From: Kitasatospora acidiphila
GTDB lineage: Bacteria; Actinomycetota; Actinomycetes; Streptomycetales; Streptomycetaceae
Direction: 5' to 3'
Length of the DNA stretch: 64,000 nucleotides
Assembly: GCF_006636205.1 (NCBI RefSeq)
Contig: NZ_VIGB01000003.1
Coordinates: 7,008,501 to 7,072,500 of the forward strand
Positions 1 through 7,020 of this stretch are shown piece after piece. Below the pieces are notes generated by a model. That model searched no databases, was not told the DNA's origin, and saw only the letters and a program-made list of their open reading frames with translations. A program made the translations under genes and the position numbers. Within the stretch, counting starts at the first letter, position 1, and each line of letters starts with the position of its first letter.

Positions 1-503
1 GTGCAGCCGGCCCGCTCGGCGCCGTAGTGGGCGCCCAGGCCCCCGGTGAACAGCCCGTAGCCGTAGCTGATGTGCACCTTGTGCCCGGGACGGCCGCCGG
101 CGGCGCGGATGGACCGGGCCATCAGATCGGCCCACCTCGACAGGTCGCCTTCGGTGTAACCGACCACCACCGGACGGCCCGTGGTGCCGCTGGAGGCGTG
201 CAACCGCCGGACCTGGTCCATGGGGACGGCGAACATGCCGAACGGGTAGGTCTCGCGCAGGTCCGCCTTGGTGGTGAACGGGAAGCGGGCCAGATCCTCA
301 AGGGTGCGGCAGTCGGCGGGAGTCACCCCGGCCTTGTCGAACTTCCGGCGGTACAGCTCGACGTTGTCGTAGGCGTGCCGCAACGTGGCCTGGAGGCGGG
401 TGAGTTGGAGCTCCCCCAGCTCCTCCCGCGAGATCCGCTCGGCGTCGTCGAGCAACTCGGCGGGGAGGGGTTCGCCGAGGCGGGTGGGCTGCTCAGTGCT
501 CAT
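1..503 (-). CDS. paaK: Phenylacetate-CoA ligase, N-terminal part (cut by window edge)
   Basis: This adenylate-forming enzyme activates phenylacetate with ATP and CoA, the first step of aerobic phenylacetate breakdown. The 167 visible residues begin MSTEQPTRLGEP and contain the P-loop-like motif SSGTTGRP at about residues 104-111, followed by HISYGYGLFTGGLGAHYGAE, which is typical of PaaK. The ATG at 503 is preceded by the Shine-Dalgarno-like sequence GAGAAAGG. The gene continues beyond position 1, so the C-terminal domain is not visible. The next gene upstream on the same strand is a PaaI-type thioesterase, which fits a small phenylacetate pair. Family assignment is secure; substrate is inferred from the family. 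Confidence 0.9.
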   Translation of the reverse strand, partial: MSTEQPTRLGEPLPAELLDDAERISREELGELQLTRLQATLRHAYDNVELYRRKFDKAGVTPADCRTLEDLARFPFTTKADLRETYPFGMFAVPMDQVRRLHASSGTTGRPVVVGYTEGDLSRWADLMARSIRAAGGRPGHKVHISYGYGLFTGGLGAHYGAERAGC

Positions 504-578
504 CGCGCTGCCTTTCTCCATGCCGACGTGCCGAGGCGCCGACGTGTCGACCCGCCGACAATGCCGACGTGCCGACTC

Positions 579-1010
579 TCAGTGCTGCTCGCCCCGTTCG
601 GCGTGCTGTCCGTCGCCGGTGCGCCGGTTCGGGATGCTCCGGCTGCGCCCGCGGAACTCCGCGACCACCTCGCCTTCGCGCCGCACGGTCACGTCGTAGA
701 TCCCGCTGCGGCCGAACCGGACCCGCTCCTCGGCGGTGGCCACCAGCACGTCGCCCTGGTGCACCGGTGCGACGAAGGTGATCTCCGCGCCGGCCGCCAC
801 GGTGACCGGCCCGTGGCTGTTGCAGGCGCAGGCGAACGCGGAGTCGGCGAACAGGAAGAGGTAGCCGCCGTGCGCGATCCGGTGTCCGTTGACCATCGCG
901 GGCGTCACGGTCATCCGCAGCACCGCGCTCCCCGTGCCGTGCTCCAGCAGCTCGATCCCGAGCCGGGTCGACGCCTCGTCAGCGCCGAGCATGGCTTCCA
1001 CGGGGTTCAC
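579..1010 (-). CDS. paaI: PaaI-family hydroxyphenylacetyl-CoA thioesterase
   Basis: This is a hotdog-fold thioesterase of about 143 residues, the usual size for PaaI. The motif NGHRIAHGG near residues 41-49, followed by FADSAFACACNSHGP, is the family signature for the acyl-CoA site. PaaI enzymes release CoA from stalled phenylacetate-pathway thioesters, and the paaK gene directly downstream supports that role. The start is uncertain: GTG at 1010 gives VNPVEAMLGADEAS, ATG at 992 gives MLGADEAS, and the reading frame stays open further upstream through a repeat region that does not look coding. None of the starts has a strong ribosome binding site. Confidence 0.8.
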   Translation of the reverse strand: MNPVEAMLGADEASTRLGIELLEHGTGSAVLRMTVTPAMVNGHRIAHGGYLFLFADSAFACACNSHGPVTVAAGAEITFVAPVHQGDVLVATAEERVRFGRSGIYDVTVRREGEVVAEFRGRSRSIPNRRTGDGQHAERGEQH

Positions 1011-1050
1011 GCCGACCGCCACCCTGACCACCGCCTGACTTCTGACCCGC

Positions 1051-1122
1051 CTTCCGGCCCGAGTTCCGAGCCGGCTTCCGAGCTGACTTCCGAGCTGACT
1101 TCCGAGCCGATTTCCGCCCTGG
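1051..1122. repeat. 12-bp tandem repeat upstream of paaI
   Basis: About six imperfect units of 12 bp follow each other; the clearest are CTTCCGAGCTGA at 1075-1086 and 1087-1098 and CTTCCGAGCCGA at 1099-1110. On the minus strand they lie just upstream of the paaI start, where the promoter or leader would be. No protein-like signal is visible here. Confidence 0.75.
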
Positions 1123-1270
1123 CTACCGACCGACCATTCGGTCTGTATGCGGCAAGGACAAGTAATCCAGCTGTACCACCGCAAGTCAAGGGTCCGAGCG
1201 GCACGCCGCGGCGGGCCCGCCACCCGAGGGGTGACGAGCCCGCCGTCCGGCGGTCGTCGGTGGTCGGCGG

Positions 1271-1501
1271 TCAGGCGCCGAACTCGCCCTTGTGCACGCC
1301 CTTGAGGAACGCCCCCCACTCGGTGGCGGTGAACCGCAGGGCGGTCAGCTGCGGGTTCTTGGAGTCGCGGACCACGACGGCTCCGCCGGTCAGCTCGGCG
1401 ATCTCGACGCAGTCCTTGCTGTCCTTGCTGTAGCTGCTCTTGTGCCAGGCGAGGCCGGTCAGGCTGGCTCCGTACAGGTCCGCCTTGTTCAGCTCCGACA
1501 T
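1271..1501 (-). CDS. DUF397 domain small protein
   Basis: This 76-residue protein has the DUF397 pattern: LAWHKSSYSKDSKDCVEIAEL, then VVVRDSKNP and TATEWGAFLKGVHKGEF. DUF397 proteins are abundant in Streptomyces and are usually encoded next to a helix-turn-helix regulator with a C-terminal DUF5753 domain, with which they act as a toxin-antitoxin-like or signalling pair (BldB/WhiJ-type systems). No such regulator lies beside it: the neighbours are a QueA-like gene upstream and paaI downstream. The ATG at 1501 has AGAGAGGAGCG upstream as a good ribosome binding site. Confidence 0.88.
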   Translation of the reverse strand: MSELNKADLYGASLTGLAWHKSSYSKDSKDCVEIAELTGGAVVVRDSKNPQLTALRFTATEWGAFLKGVHKGEFGA

Positions 1502-1583
1502 GATGACGCTCCTCTCTCGTGCCTTCTCTCACTGGCTCATTGGTCACCGGCTCGTCGGCCGGTCGGTTCTCTGACTCACCAAG

Positions 1584-2747
1584 TCAGACGATCACCATCG
1601 AGTCGCCGAACTCGTAGAAGCGGTAGCCGCGCGGGATGATCTCCGTCCGGTAGATCTCCGGCAATCGGTCGCCGCCGACCAGGCTCGCGGTCAGCTGCAA
1701 TTCGGAGCTCGTCGGCATGTGCAGGTTGGTCATGAAGGCGTCGCAGGAGCGGAACCGGTGGTCGGGCTCGATGATCAGACCGGTCCAGCCGTGCCCCGGC
1801 CAGACCCGCCCGGTGTCGTCGGTCACCGTCTCCAGGGTCCGCATCACGGTGGTGCCGCAGACGACCACTCGTCCGCCGGCCCGGCGCCGGGCGTTTATCG
1901 TGTCGGCGGTCTCGATCGGCACGTCATAGTGCTCCGCGCCGGGGAAGTTGCCGCGTTCGTCGGCCGGCGTGCGCGCGGTGCCCTCCGGTAGGAGCGGCTC
2001 GGTGACGCCCGCGGTCTCGCGAAGCCAGGTGGCGAGCCGCACGACGCCCCATTTGACGCCGATGTCCAGCGTCACCTCGGCCACCGCGACGCCGAGTTCG
2101 GTCAGGCGCCGTAACAGCTCCGGGGTGAAGTGCCGCCCGGCCGAGGGCAGCATGATGCCGCCGGGGCGGGTCGCATAGACGTTCTGGTAGTACTCGGGGC
2201 GGGGCTCCGAGCCCAGGTAGTGCGGGTAGAAGAGCGCGGCGGTCCTCTCCAGGGCCTCGGGCCCGGGCGGCGTCAGCATGATGCGCCATTCGCCGGGCGT
2301 CTCCTCGCGGATGAGGCGCCCGGACAGCCGCTCACCGCCGGAACCTTCGCAACCGTCGGAGCCTTCGAACGAGAACTCCTCACCGGGGCGCCGGTCCGGC
2401 TCCGCGGCCACCACCTGGGCGTGCCAACTGCCGTCCTCCATCGGCGAGTACACCTGCACCACGGCCTGGCGCCCGCGATCGTCCGTGCCGCGCAGCACGG
2501 ACGGCAGGACGCGCGAGTTGTTGAGCACCAGGACGTCGCCCGGCCCCAGCACCCCGGCGATCTCGAAGAACCGCCGGTGCTGGACCGTGCCGTCCCGGCG
2601 GTCCACCACGACCATCCGCGCGTCACTGCGGGCGCCGCCGAGGGCTTCGACCGGCTGCTTCGCCACCAGCTCCGGCGGTACCCTGTAGGCCGGTTCGCGG
2701 GCCGGTTCAGGGGCCGGTGCAGGGGCCGGTTCGGCATCCCGGATCAC
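1584..2747 (-). CDS. Divergent QueA-family S-adenosylmethionine:tRNA ribosyltransferase-isomerase
   Basis: The 387-residue product aligns along its whole length with QueA, which transfers and isomerises ribose from S-adenosylmethionine to preQ1 in tRNA during queuosine synthesis. Seen here are YRVPPELVAKQPVEALGGARSDARM, GDVLVLNNSRVLPSVLRG, GGIMLPSAGRHFT and TNLHMPTSSELQLTASLVGG. The canonical motifs AAPTAGLHF, VTLHVGAGTF and TNFHLPKS are all altered, so the substrate may differ. The start is GTG at 2747, with AAAGGGG six bases upstream; the frame stays open beyond it but only as a shadow. A proline/alanine-rich linker (PAPAPAPEPAREPA) precedes the domain. No other queuosine genes are nearby. 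Confidence 0.8.
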   Translation of the reverse strand: MIRDAEPAPAPAPEPAREPAYRVPPELVAKQPVEALGGARSDARMVVVDRRDGTVQHRRFFEIAGVLGPGDVLVLNNSRVLPSVLRGTDDRGRQAVVQVYSPMEDGSWHAQVVAAEPDRRPGEEFSFEGSDGCEGSGGERLSGRLIREETPGEWRIMLTPPGPEALERTAALFYPHYLGSEPRPEYYQNVYATRPGGIMLPSAGRHFTPELLRRLTELGVAVAEVTLDIGVKWGVVRLATWLRETAGVTEPLLPEGTARTPADERGNFPGAEHYDVPIETADTINARRRAGGRVVVCGTTVMRTLETVTDDTGRVWPGHGWTGLIIEPDHRFRSCDAFMTNLHMPTSSELQLTASLVGGDRLPEIYRTEIIPRGYRFYEFGDSMVIV

Positions 2748-2890
2748 GTCGTACCCCTTTCGGGTCCAGAACGCGTTGCGACCGGTGAGCAGGTCGTGCC
2801 GTCGGCCGCCGGGCCTCTTCCAGCATGCGCCCGCCCCGCGCGCCACCGCATCTCGGCCCTTGGAAGGTCCGAACGACCGAACCGGGCCGA

Positions 2891-3703
2891 CTACAGCCGT
2901 CCTCCGGCGGTGTCGGCGGACAGCCGCTGCGCCAGGTACACCGGGATGACGGAGAGCAGGACCAGCACCGCGGCGACCACATTGACCACCGGGGCCTGGT
3001 TGGGCCGGGCGAGGTTGGCGTAGATCCAGAGCGGGAGCGTCTGGACCCCGGGCCCGGCGGTGAAGGTGGTCACCACGATCTCGTCGAAGGAGAGCGCGAA
3101 CGCGAGCAGTCCGCCCGCCAGCAGCGCCGCCCGCACGGCGGGGAGGGTGACGTATCGAAAGGTCTGGAAGGAGTCCGCGCCGAGGTCGGCCGAGGCCTCC
3201 TCCGCCGAGGGCGACAGCCGGCGCAGCCGGGCGATCACATTGTTGAAGACCACGACGATGCAGAAGGTGGCGTGCCCGATGACGACGGTGAGCAGCCCGA
3301 AGCCGATGCCGGCCGGGCCGAGCACGGTGCGGAACGCGGCGTTGAGCGCGATGCCGGAGACGATGCCGGGCAGCGCGATCGGCAGGATCACCACGAACGA
3401 CACCGCGTGCCGGCCGAAGAAGCGGTACCGCTGGACGGCGAAGGCGGTCATCGTCCCGAGGACCAGTGCCACCAGTGTTGCCCCCGCGCCGGCTCGCAAC
3501 GAGGTGAGGAGCGCGCTGCGGGCGCCCTCGGACTGCCAGGCCCGCGCCCACCACTCGGTGGTGAGCCCGGTGGGCGGCCAGGCGAAAGAACGGTCCCTGT
3601 TCAGCGAGTTGATGAGCACCAGCAGCAGCGGCAGGTAGATGACGGCGAGCCCGGCGGCCATGGCCGCACGCAGCGCGATCCGGGTCCAGCGCGAGAAGAT
3701 CAC
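2891..3703 (-). CDS. ABC transporter permease, PotC type
   Basis: This 270-residue inner-membrane protein has about six hydrophobic segments and the cytoplasmic EAA loop EEASADLGADSFQTFRYVTLP, which contacts the ATPase subunit. It belongs to the binding-protein-dependent permeases of the spermidine/putrescine (PotC) group. It is the third gene of a minus-strand run: binding protein, PotB-type permease, PotC-type permease. It starts 13 bases after the PotB stop. No ATPase gene is present in the window. Because the binding protein upstream is truncated by a transposon, the transporter may no longer work or may no longer be expressed. Confidence 0.88.
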   Translation of the reverse strand: MIFSRWTRIALRAAMAAGLAVIYLPLLLVLINSLNRDRSFAWPPTGLTTEWWARAWQSEGARSALLTSLRAGAGATLVALVLGTMTAFAVQRYRFFGRHAVSFVVILPIALPGIVSGIALNAAFRTVLGPAGIGFGLLTVVIGHATFCIVVVFNNVIARLRRLSPSAEEASADLGADSFQTFRYVTLPAVRAALLAGGLLAFALSFDEIVVTTFTAGPGVQTLPLWIYANLARPNQAPVVNVVAAVLVLLSVIPVYLAQRLSADTAGGRL

Positions 3704-3716
3704 TGGTGTCCGCCTC

Positions 3717-4613
3717 CTACAGCGAGTCCAGGGCGCCGGTCCGGCGCACGGCGAGCAGATAGCCGATGATCATCGCCACCGGCACACAGGACAGGGCGGC
3801 GGCCAGCGGCAGATCGAGCGTCACGTTGTCGGCGATCGCGGTGCCCAGCATCTGCGTCTTGCCACCGACGATCTGGACGGCGATGTAGTCGCCCAGGCTC
3901 AGCGAGAAGGTGAAGACCGACCCCGCGAACACCGAGGGCAGCACCAGCGGCAGCACGACCGAGCGGAAGGTCCGCCCGGCCCCGGCCCCCAGGTCGGCCG
4001 AGGCGTCGAGCAGGTTGGCCGGCAGGTTCTCGAGTCCCGCGTAGATCGGCAGGATCATGTAGGGCAGCCACAGGTACGCCAGCACGATGACGACCGCCGC
4101 CGTGCCGTACCCGGGGCTGCTGATCCCGACCGGCTTGCCGAGCCAGTCGAGGACGCCGCCCTGGCTGAGGATGACCCGCCAGGCGTAGGCCTTGACCAGG
4201 TAGCTGGCCCACAGCGGCGTCAGCACGGCGACCACGAGGAGCTTGCGGGTGCGCGGCCGGGCGATCCGGGCCATGTAGAAGGCCATCGGGAACGCCACCA
4301 CGGCGTCGACCACCGTGACGGCGGCGGCGATGCCGAGCGTCCGCAGCGCGATCGTCCGGTAGACCGGTTCGGTGAACACGGTGCTGAAGTTCGCGGTGTT
4401 CCAGACCCGCACGATGTTGTAGGTGAAGTCGTCGACCGTCCAGAAGGCCGAGAGGAACAGGACGGCCAGCGAGCCCAGGTAGGCGAGCACCAGCCAGGCC
4501 ATCGGCGCCGCCAGCAGCAGCGTCAGCCGCAGTCCGGCGTGCCGGTGCAGGACGGCGGCCGCCCGTCGCACGACGCCCCGCCGCACGGGAGGGGCGGCCA
4601 CGTCGGTCGCCAT
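3717..4613 (-). CDS. ABC transporter permease, PotB type
   Basis: This 298-residue permease has about six membrane segments and the EAA loop LLDASADLGAGAGRTFRSVVLP. It pairs with the PotC-type permease downstream to form the membrane channel of a polyamine-type or related small-cation ABC importer. It starts three bases after the stop of the binding-protein remnant, which points to one operon. The N-terminus MATDVAAPPVRRGVVRRAAAV is cytoplasmic and arginine-rich. Substrate cannot be deduced from the permease alone. Confidence 0.88.
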   Translation of the reverse strand: MATDVAAPPVRRGVVRRAAAVLHRHAGLRLTLLLAAPMAWLVLAYLGSLAVLFLSAFWTVDDFTYNIVRVWNTANFSTVFTEPVYRTIALRTLGIAAAVTVVDAVVAFPMAFYMARIARPRTRKLLVVAVLTPLWASYLVKAYAWRVILSQGGVLDWLGKPVGISSPGYGTAAVVIVLAYLWLPYMILPIYAGLENLPANLLDASADLGAGAGRTFRSVVLPLVLPSVFAGSVFTFSLSLGDYIAVQIVGGKTQMLGTAIADNVTLDLPLAAALSCVPVAMIIGYLLAVRRTGALDSL

Positions 4614-4616
4614 CGA

Positions 4617-5603
4617 TCAGCCCTTGATCTCGGTCCACGCGGCGGTCCAGGCGGCGTAGTCGGTGCAGGTCGCGCCGCGGCCGTCGAGGCAGTTCTTGAT
4701 CGGGGTGGTCCAGTAGTAGACGTTCTTCCAGTACGCGTCATCGGCGGCGTGGAAGGTGGTGCAGAAGTTCTTGTCCGTGGTCTGGTCGCAGGCCTTGGCG
4801 TTGGACGGCGCCTCGCCGAACCACTGGGCGACCTGGGCGTTGACCTTCGGCGAGACGATCCAGTTCATCCACTGGTAGGCGCAGTCGGGGTGGGCGGCCT
4901 TGGACGACACCATCCAGGTGTCCGACCAGCCGGTCGCGCCCTCCTTCGGCAGCACCGCCTGGACGGGAGCCTGGTCGGTCTGCGCCATGTTGGCGATCAC
5001 CTGCCAGGTGGTGCCGACGACGGTGTCACCGGTCTTGAACGAGTTCTCCGACTTCTGGTAGTCGCTCCAGTATTCGCCGATCGCCTGGTGCTGGGTCTTC
5101 AACAGATCGACCGCTGCCTTGAGTTGGGCGTCGTCGAGGGCGTAGGGGTTCTTGATGCCGAGCTCCGGCCTGGTCTTCATCAGGTACAGGGCCGCGTCGG
5201 CGATGTAGATCGGCGAATCGTAGGCGGTGACGTGCCCGGAGTAGGCGGAGGCGCCGTCGAAGACCACGCTCCACGAGTCCGGCGCCGGCGAGACCTTGTC
5301 CGTGCGGTACATCAGCAGGTTGGCGCCCCGGCCGTGCGGGATGCCGTACATCCGGCCGTCGACCGAGTTCCACGGCTGGTTCTTGAGGCCGGGGTAGATG
5401 TCTGCGTAGTTCGGGACCAGGCCGGTGTTGACGGGCGCGACGTCGCCCGCCGCGATCAGCCGGAGCGTCGCGTCGCCGGACGCCGAGACCGCGTCGTACT
5501 GGCCGGTCTTCATCAGCGAGACCATCTCGTCCGAGGTCCCCGCGATCTTGGTGTTGACCTTGCAGCCGGTCTGCTGCTCGAAGGGGTGGACCCAGTCGAC
5601 GCG
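4617..5603 (-). pseudogene. Truncated ABC substrate-binding protein, PotD type (5' end lost at transposon)
   Basis: From RVDWVHPFEQQTGCKVN to the C-terminus the product matches a full PotD-like periplasmic binding protein, with GQYDAVSASGDATLRL and GWSDTWMVSS visible. The N-terminal 50 or so residues expected in this family, including the lipoprotein signal peptide, lipobox cysteine and first beta strand, are absent. Upstream of about 5603 the reading frame continues into the left end of a tnpB transposon and could start only at a GTG inside its hairpin. A protein made from there would have no export signal. I infer that insertion with deletion removed the gene start and promoter. The partner permeases downstream are intact. 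Confidence 0.82.
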
Positions 5604-5646
5604 CGCACGGTCTTTTGCCGTGGGGTTCTGCGGTGCTACCGGAACT

Positions 5647-5682
5647 AATCGCTCCACCGGGCTTCAGCCCGGTGGAGCGATT
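5647..5682. repeat. Left-end hairpin of the tnpB element
   Basis: Two 16-base arms pair perfectly around a TTCA loop. Such subterminal hairpins are recognised by TnpA in the IS200/IS605 family. The hairpin also creates the only possible in-frame start (GTG at 5657) for the truncated binding-protein frame on the other strand. Confidence 0.8.
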
Positions 5683-5754
5683 CTGAGTGGTGCTTTGACC
5701 CGCGCGCGAGCACGGTCCGTGCTGTTGTCAGTACCCTCCGCTAGGTTGCTCACC

Positions 5755-6981
5755 GTGCAGCTTCGGTACTCCTTCCGTCTCTACCCGAACGGGCCTCAGC
5801 GTTCCGCACTGGCCCGAGCGTTCGGGTGCGCGCGGGTGGCGTACAACGATGCCTTGCGTACCCGCGAGGACGCGCGTGCGTCGGGGCTGCCGTTCGTCCC
5901 GTCCGCGGTGCTGTCGAAGGCCCTGACAGAGGCGAAGAAGACCGAGGCCCGTTCCTGGCTCGGTGAGGTATCGGCGGTGGTGCTGCAACAGTCGCTGCGG
6001 GACCTGGACGCCGCCTACCGGAACTTCTTCGACGGCCTCAAGGGCAAACGCCCGCGCATGGGCGCACCCCGGTTCAAGTCCCGCAAGGACAACCGGCAGG
6101 CCATCCGGTTCACCGCCAATGCCCGCTGGTCGATCACGCCGGGCGGTGACCTGTCGTTGCCGAAGATCGGCGACGTGCGGGTGAAGTGGTCCCGGCGACT
6201 GCCGTCGGTGCCGTCCACGGTGACCGTGGTCAAGGACGCCTCAGGGCGGTACTTCTGCTCGTTCGTGGTGGAGACCGACCCGGCTGACGACCTGACCCGG
6301 ATGCCGGAGACGGACGCCGTGGTCGGCATCGACCTGGGGCTCACCCACTTCGCCGTCCTTTCGGACGGCCGGAAGATCGACAGCCCGAAGTTCCTGCGCC
6401 GCGCGGAGAAGAAGCTCAAGCGGGCGCAGCAGGCCCTGAGCCGCAAGGCGAAAGGGTCGAAGAACCGGGACAAGGCCCGTATCAAGGTCGCCCGCGCACA
6501 CGCCCGGGTAGCCGATGCGCGGCGCGAGTTCCACCACCAGCTCTCCACCGAATTGATCCGCGATAACCAAGCGGTCGCCGTGGAAGACCTGGCGGTGAAG
6601 GGACTCGCCCGCACTCGTCTGGCCAAGTCCGTCCACGATGCCGGATGGTCGGCGTTCGTGACGATGCTGGAGTACAAGGCCGCCCGGTACGGGCGCGCCT
6701 TCCACCGCGTAGGCCGTTTCGAGCCGACCTCGCAGGTCTGCTCCAACTGCAGTGTCCAGGACGGCCCCAAGCCCCTCCACATCCGGGAGTGGACCTGTGG
6801 GGCGTGCGGGGCGGTCCTCGACCGGGACATCAACGCGGCGGTCAACGTCGCCAAGGCCGCCGGACTGGCGGTGACAGCCTGTGGAGCGCAGGTAAGACCG
6901 GTACTCGTACCGGCGCAGCGCGTTGAAGCAGGAACCCACCGAGACGGTCAGACCACCGTGGTAGGAATCCCCGCCCTTTAA
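5755..6981 (+). CDS. tnpB: TnpB RNA-guided nuclease / transposon accessory protein
   Basis: This 408-residue protein starts at GTG 5755 (VQLRYSFRLYPNGPQRSAL). It has the N-terminal OrfB helix-turn-helix region and a RuvC-like nuclease with all three acidic residues: Asp193 in GIDLGLTHFAV, Glu277 in VAVEDLAVKGL, and the Asp356/Asp358 pair in LDRDINAAVNVAK. The zinc-binding cysteines CSNC and CGAC are intact. TnpB uses an RNA from the element's right end to cut DNA and so favours transposon retention. The stop codon lies in the right-end hairpin loop, as is usual for these elements. No frameshift or missing catalytic residue is seen, so it may be active. Confidence 0.92.
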   Translation: MQLRYSFRLYPNGPQRSALARAFGCARVAYNDALRTREDARASGLPFVPSAVLSKALTEAKKTEARSWLGEVSAVVLQQSLRDLDAAYRNFFDGLKGKRPRMGAPRFKSRKDNRQAIRFTANARWSITPGGDLSLPKIGDVRVKWSRRLPSVPSTVTVVKDASGRYFCSFVVETDPADDLTRMPETDAVVGIDLGLTHFAVLSDGRKIDSPKFLRRAEKKLKRAQQALSRKAKGSKNRDKARIKVARAHARVADARREFHHQLSTELIRDNQAVAVEDLAVKGLARTRLAKSVHDAGWSAFVTMLEYKAARYGRAFHRVGRFEPTSQVCSNCSVQDGPKPLHIREWTCGACGAVLDRDINAAVNVAKAAGLAVTACGAQVRPVLVPAQRVEAGTHRDGQTTVVGIPAL

Positions 6982-7020
6982 GGCGGGGAGCGGAAGTCAA
7001 AGTCCCGCGCATGCCGATGT
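6880..7020 (+). ncRNA. Predicted reRNA (omega RNA) with guide over the pucR start
   Basis: In IS200/IS605 elements the RNA guide of TnpB spans the 3' end of tnpB and the right end, and its guide segment is the flanking DNA just outside the element. Here that flank is AGTCCCGCGCATGCCGATGT at 7001-7020, which contains the start codon of the PucR-type gene. The right-end hairpin at 6969-6988 would be part of the scaffold. The 5' end is a guess from family size. This is inference from family knowledge, not a sequence match to a model. Confidence 0.45.

Larger units (their letters stand above)
5604..7000 (+). mobile_element. IS200/IS605-family (IS1341-type) element carrying tnpB only
   Basis: The element has a 16-bp stem with TTCA loop at 5647-5682 (stem arm begins AATCGCTCCACCGGGC) at its left end, a tnpB gene, and a right-end hairpin at 6969-6988 (CCCCGCC ... 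GGCGGGG) whose loop holds the tnpB stop codon. It ends at about GTCAA, position 7000. No tnpA transposase is present, so it would depend on a TnpA in trans. No target duplication is expected for this family. The left edge is approximate: homology of the interrupted binding-protein gene stops at about 5603. Confidence 0.8.

Noticed and set aside
5604..7000. tnpA transposase gene in the IS element
   Set aside because: No Y1 HUH transposase frame is present; the element carries tnpB only.
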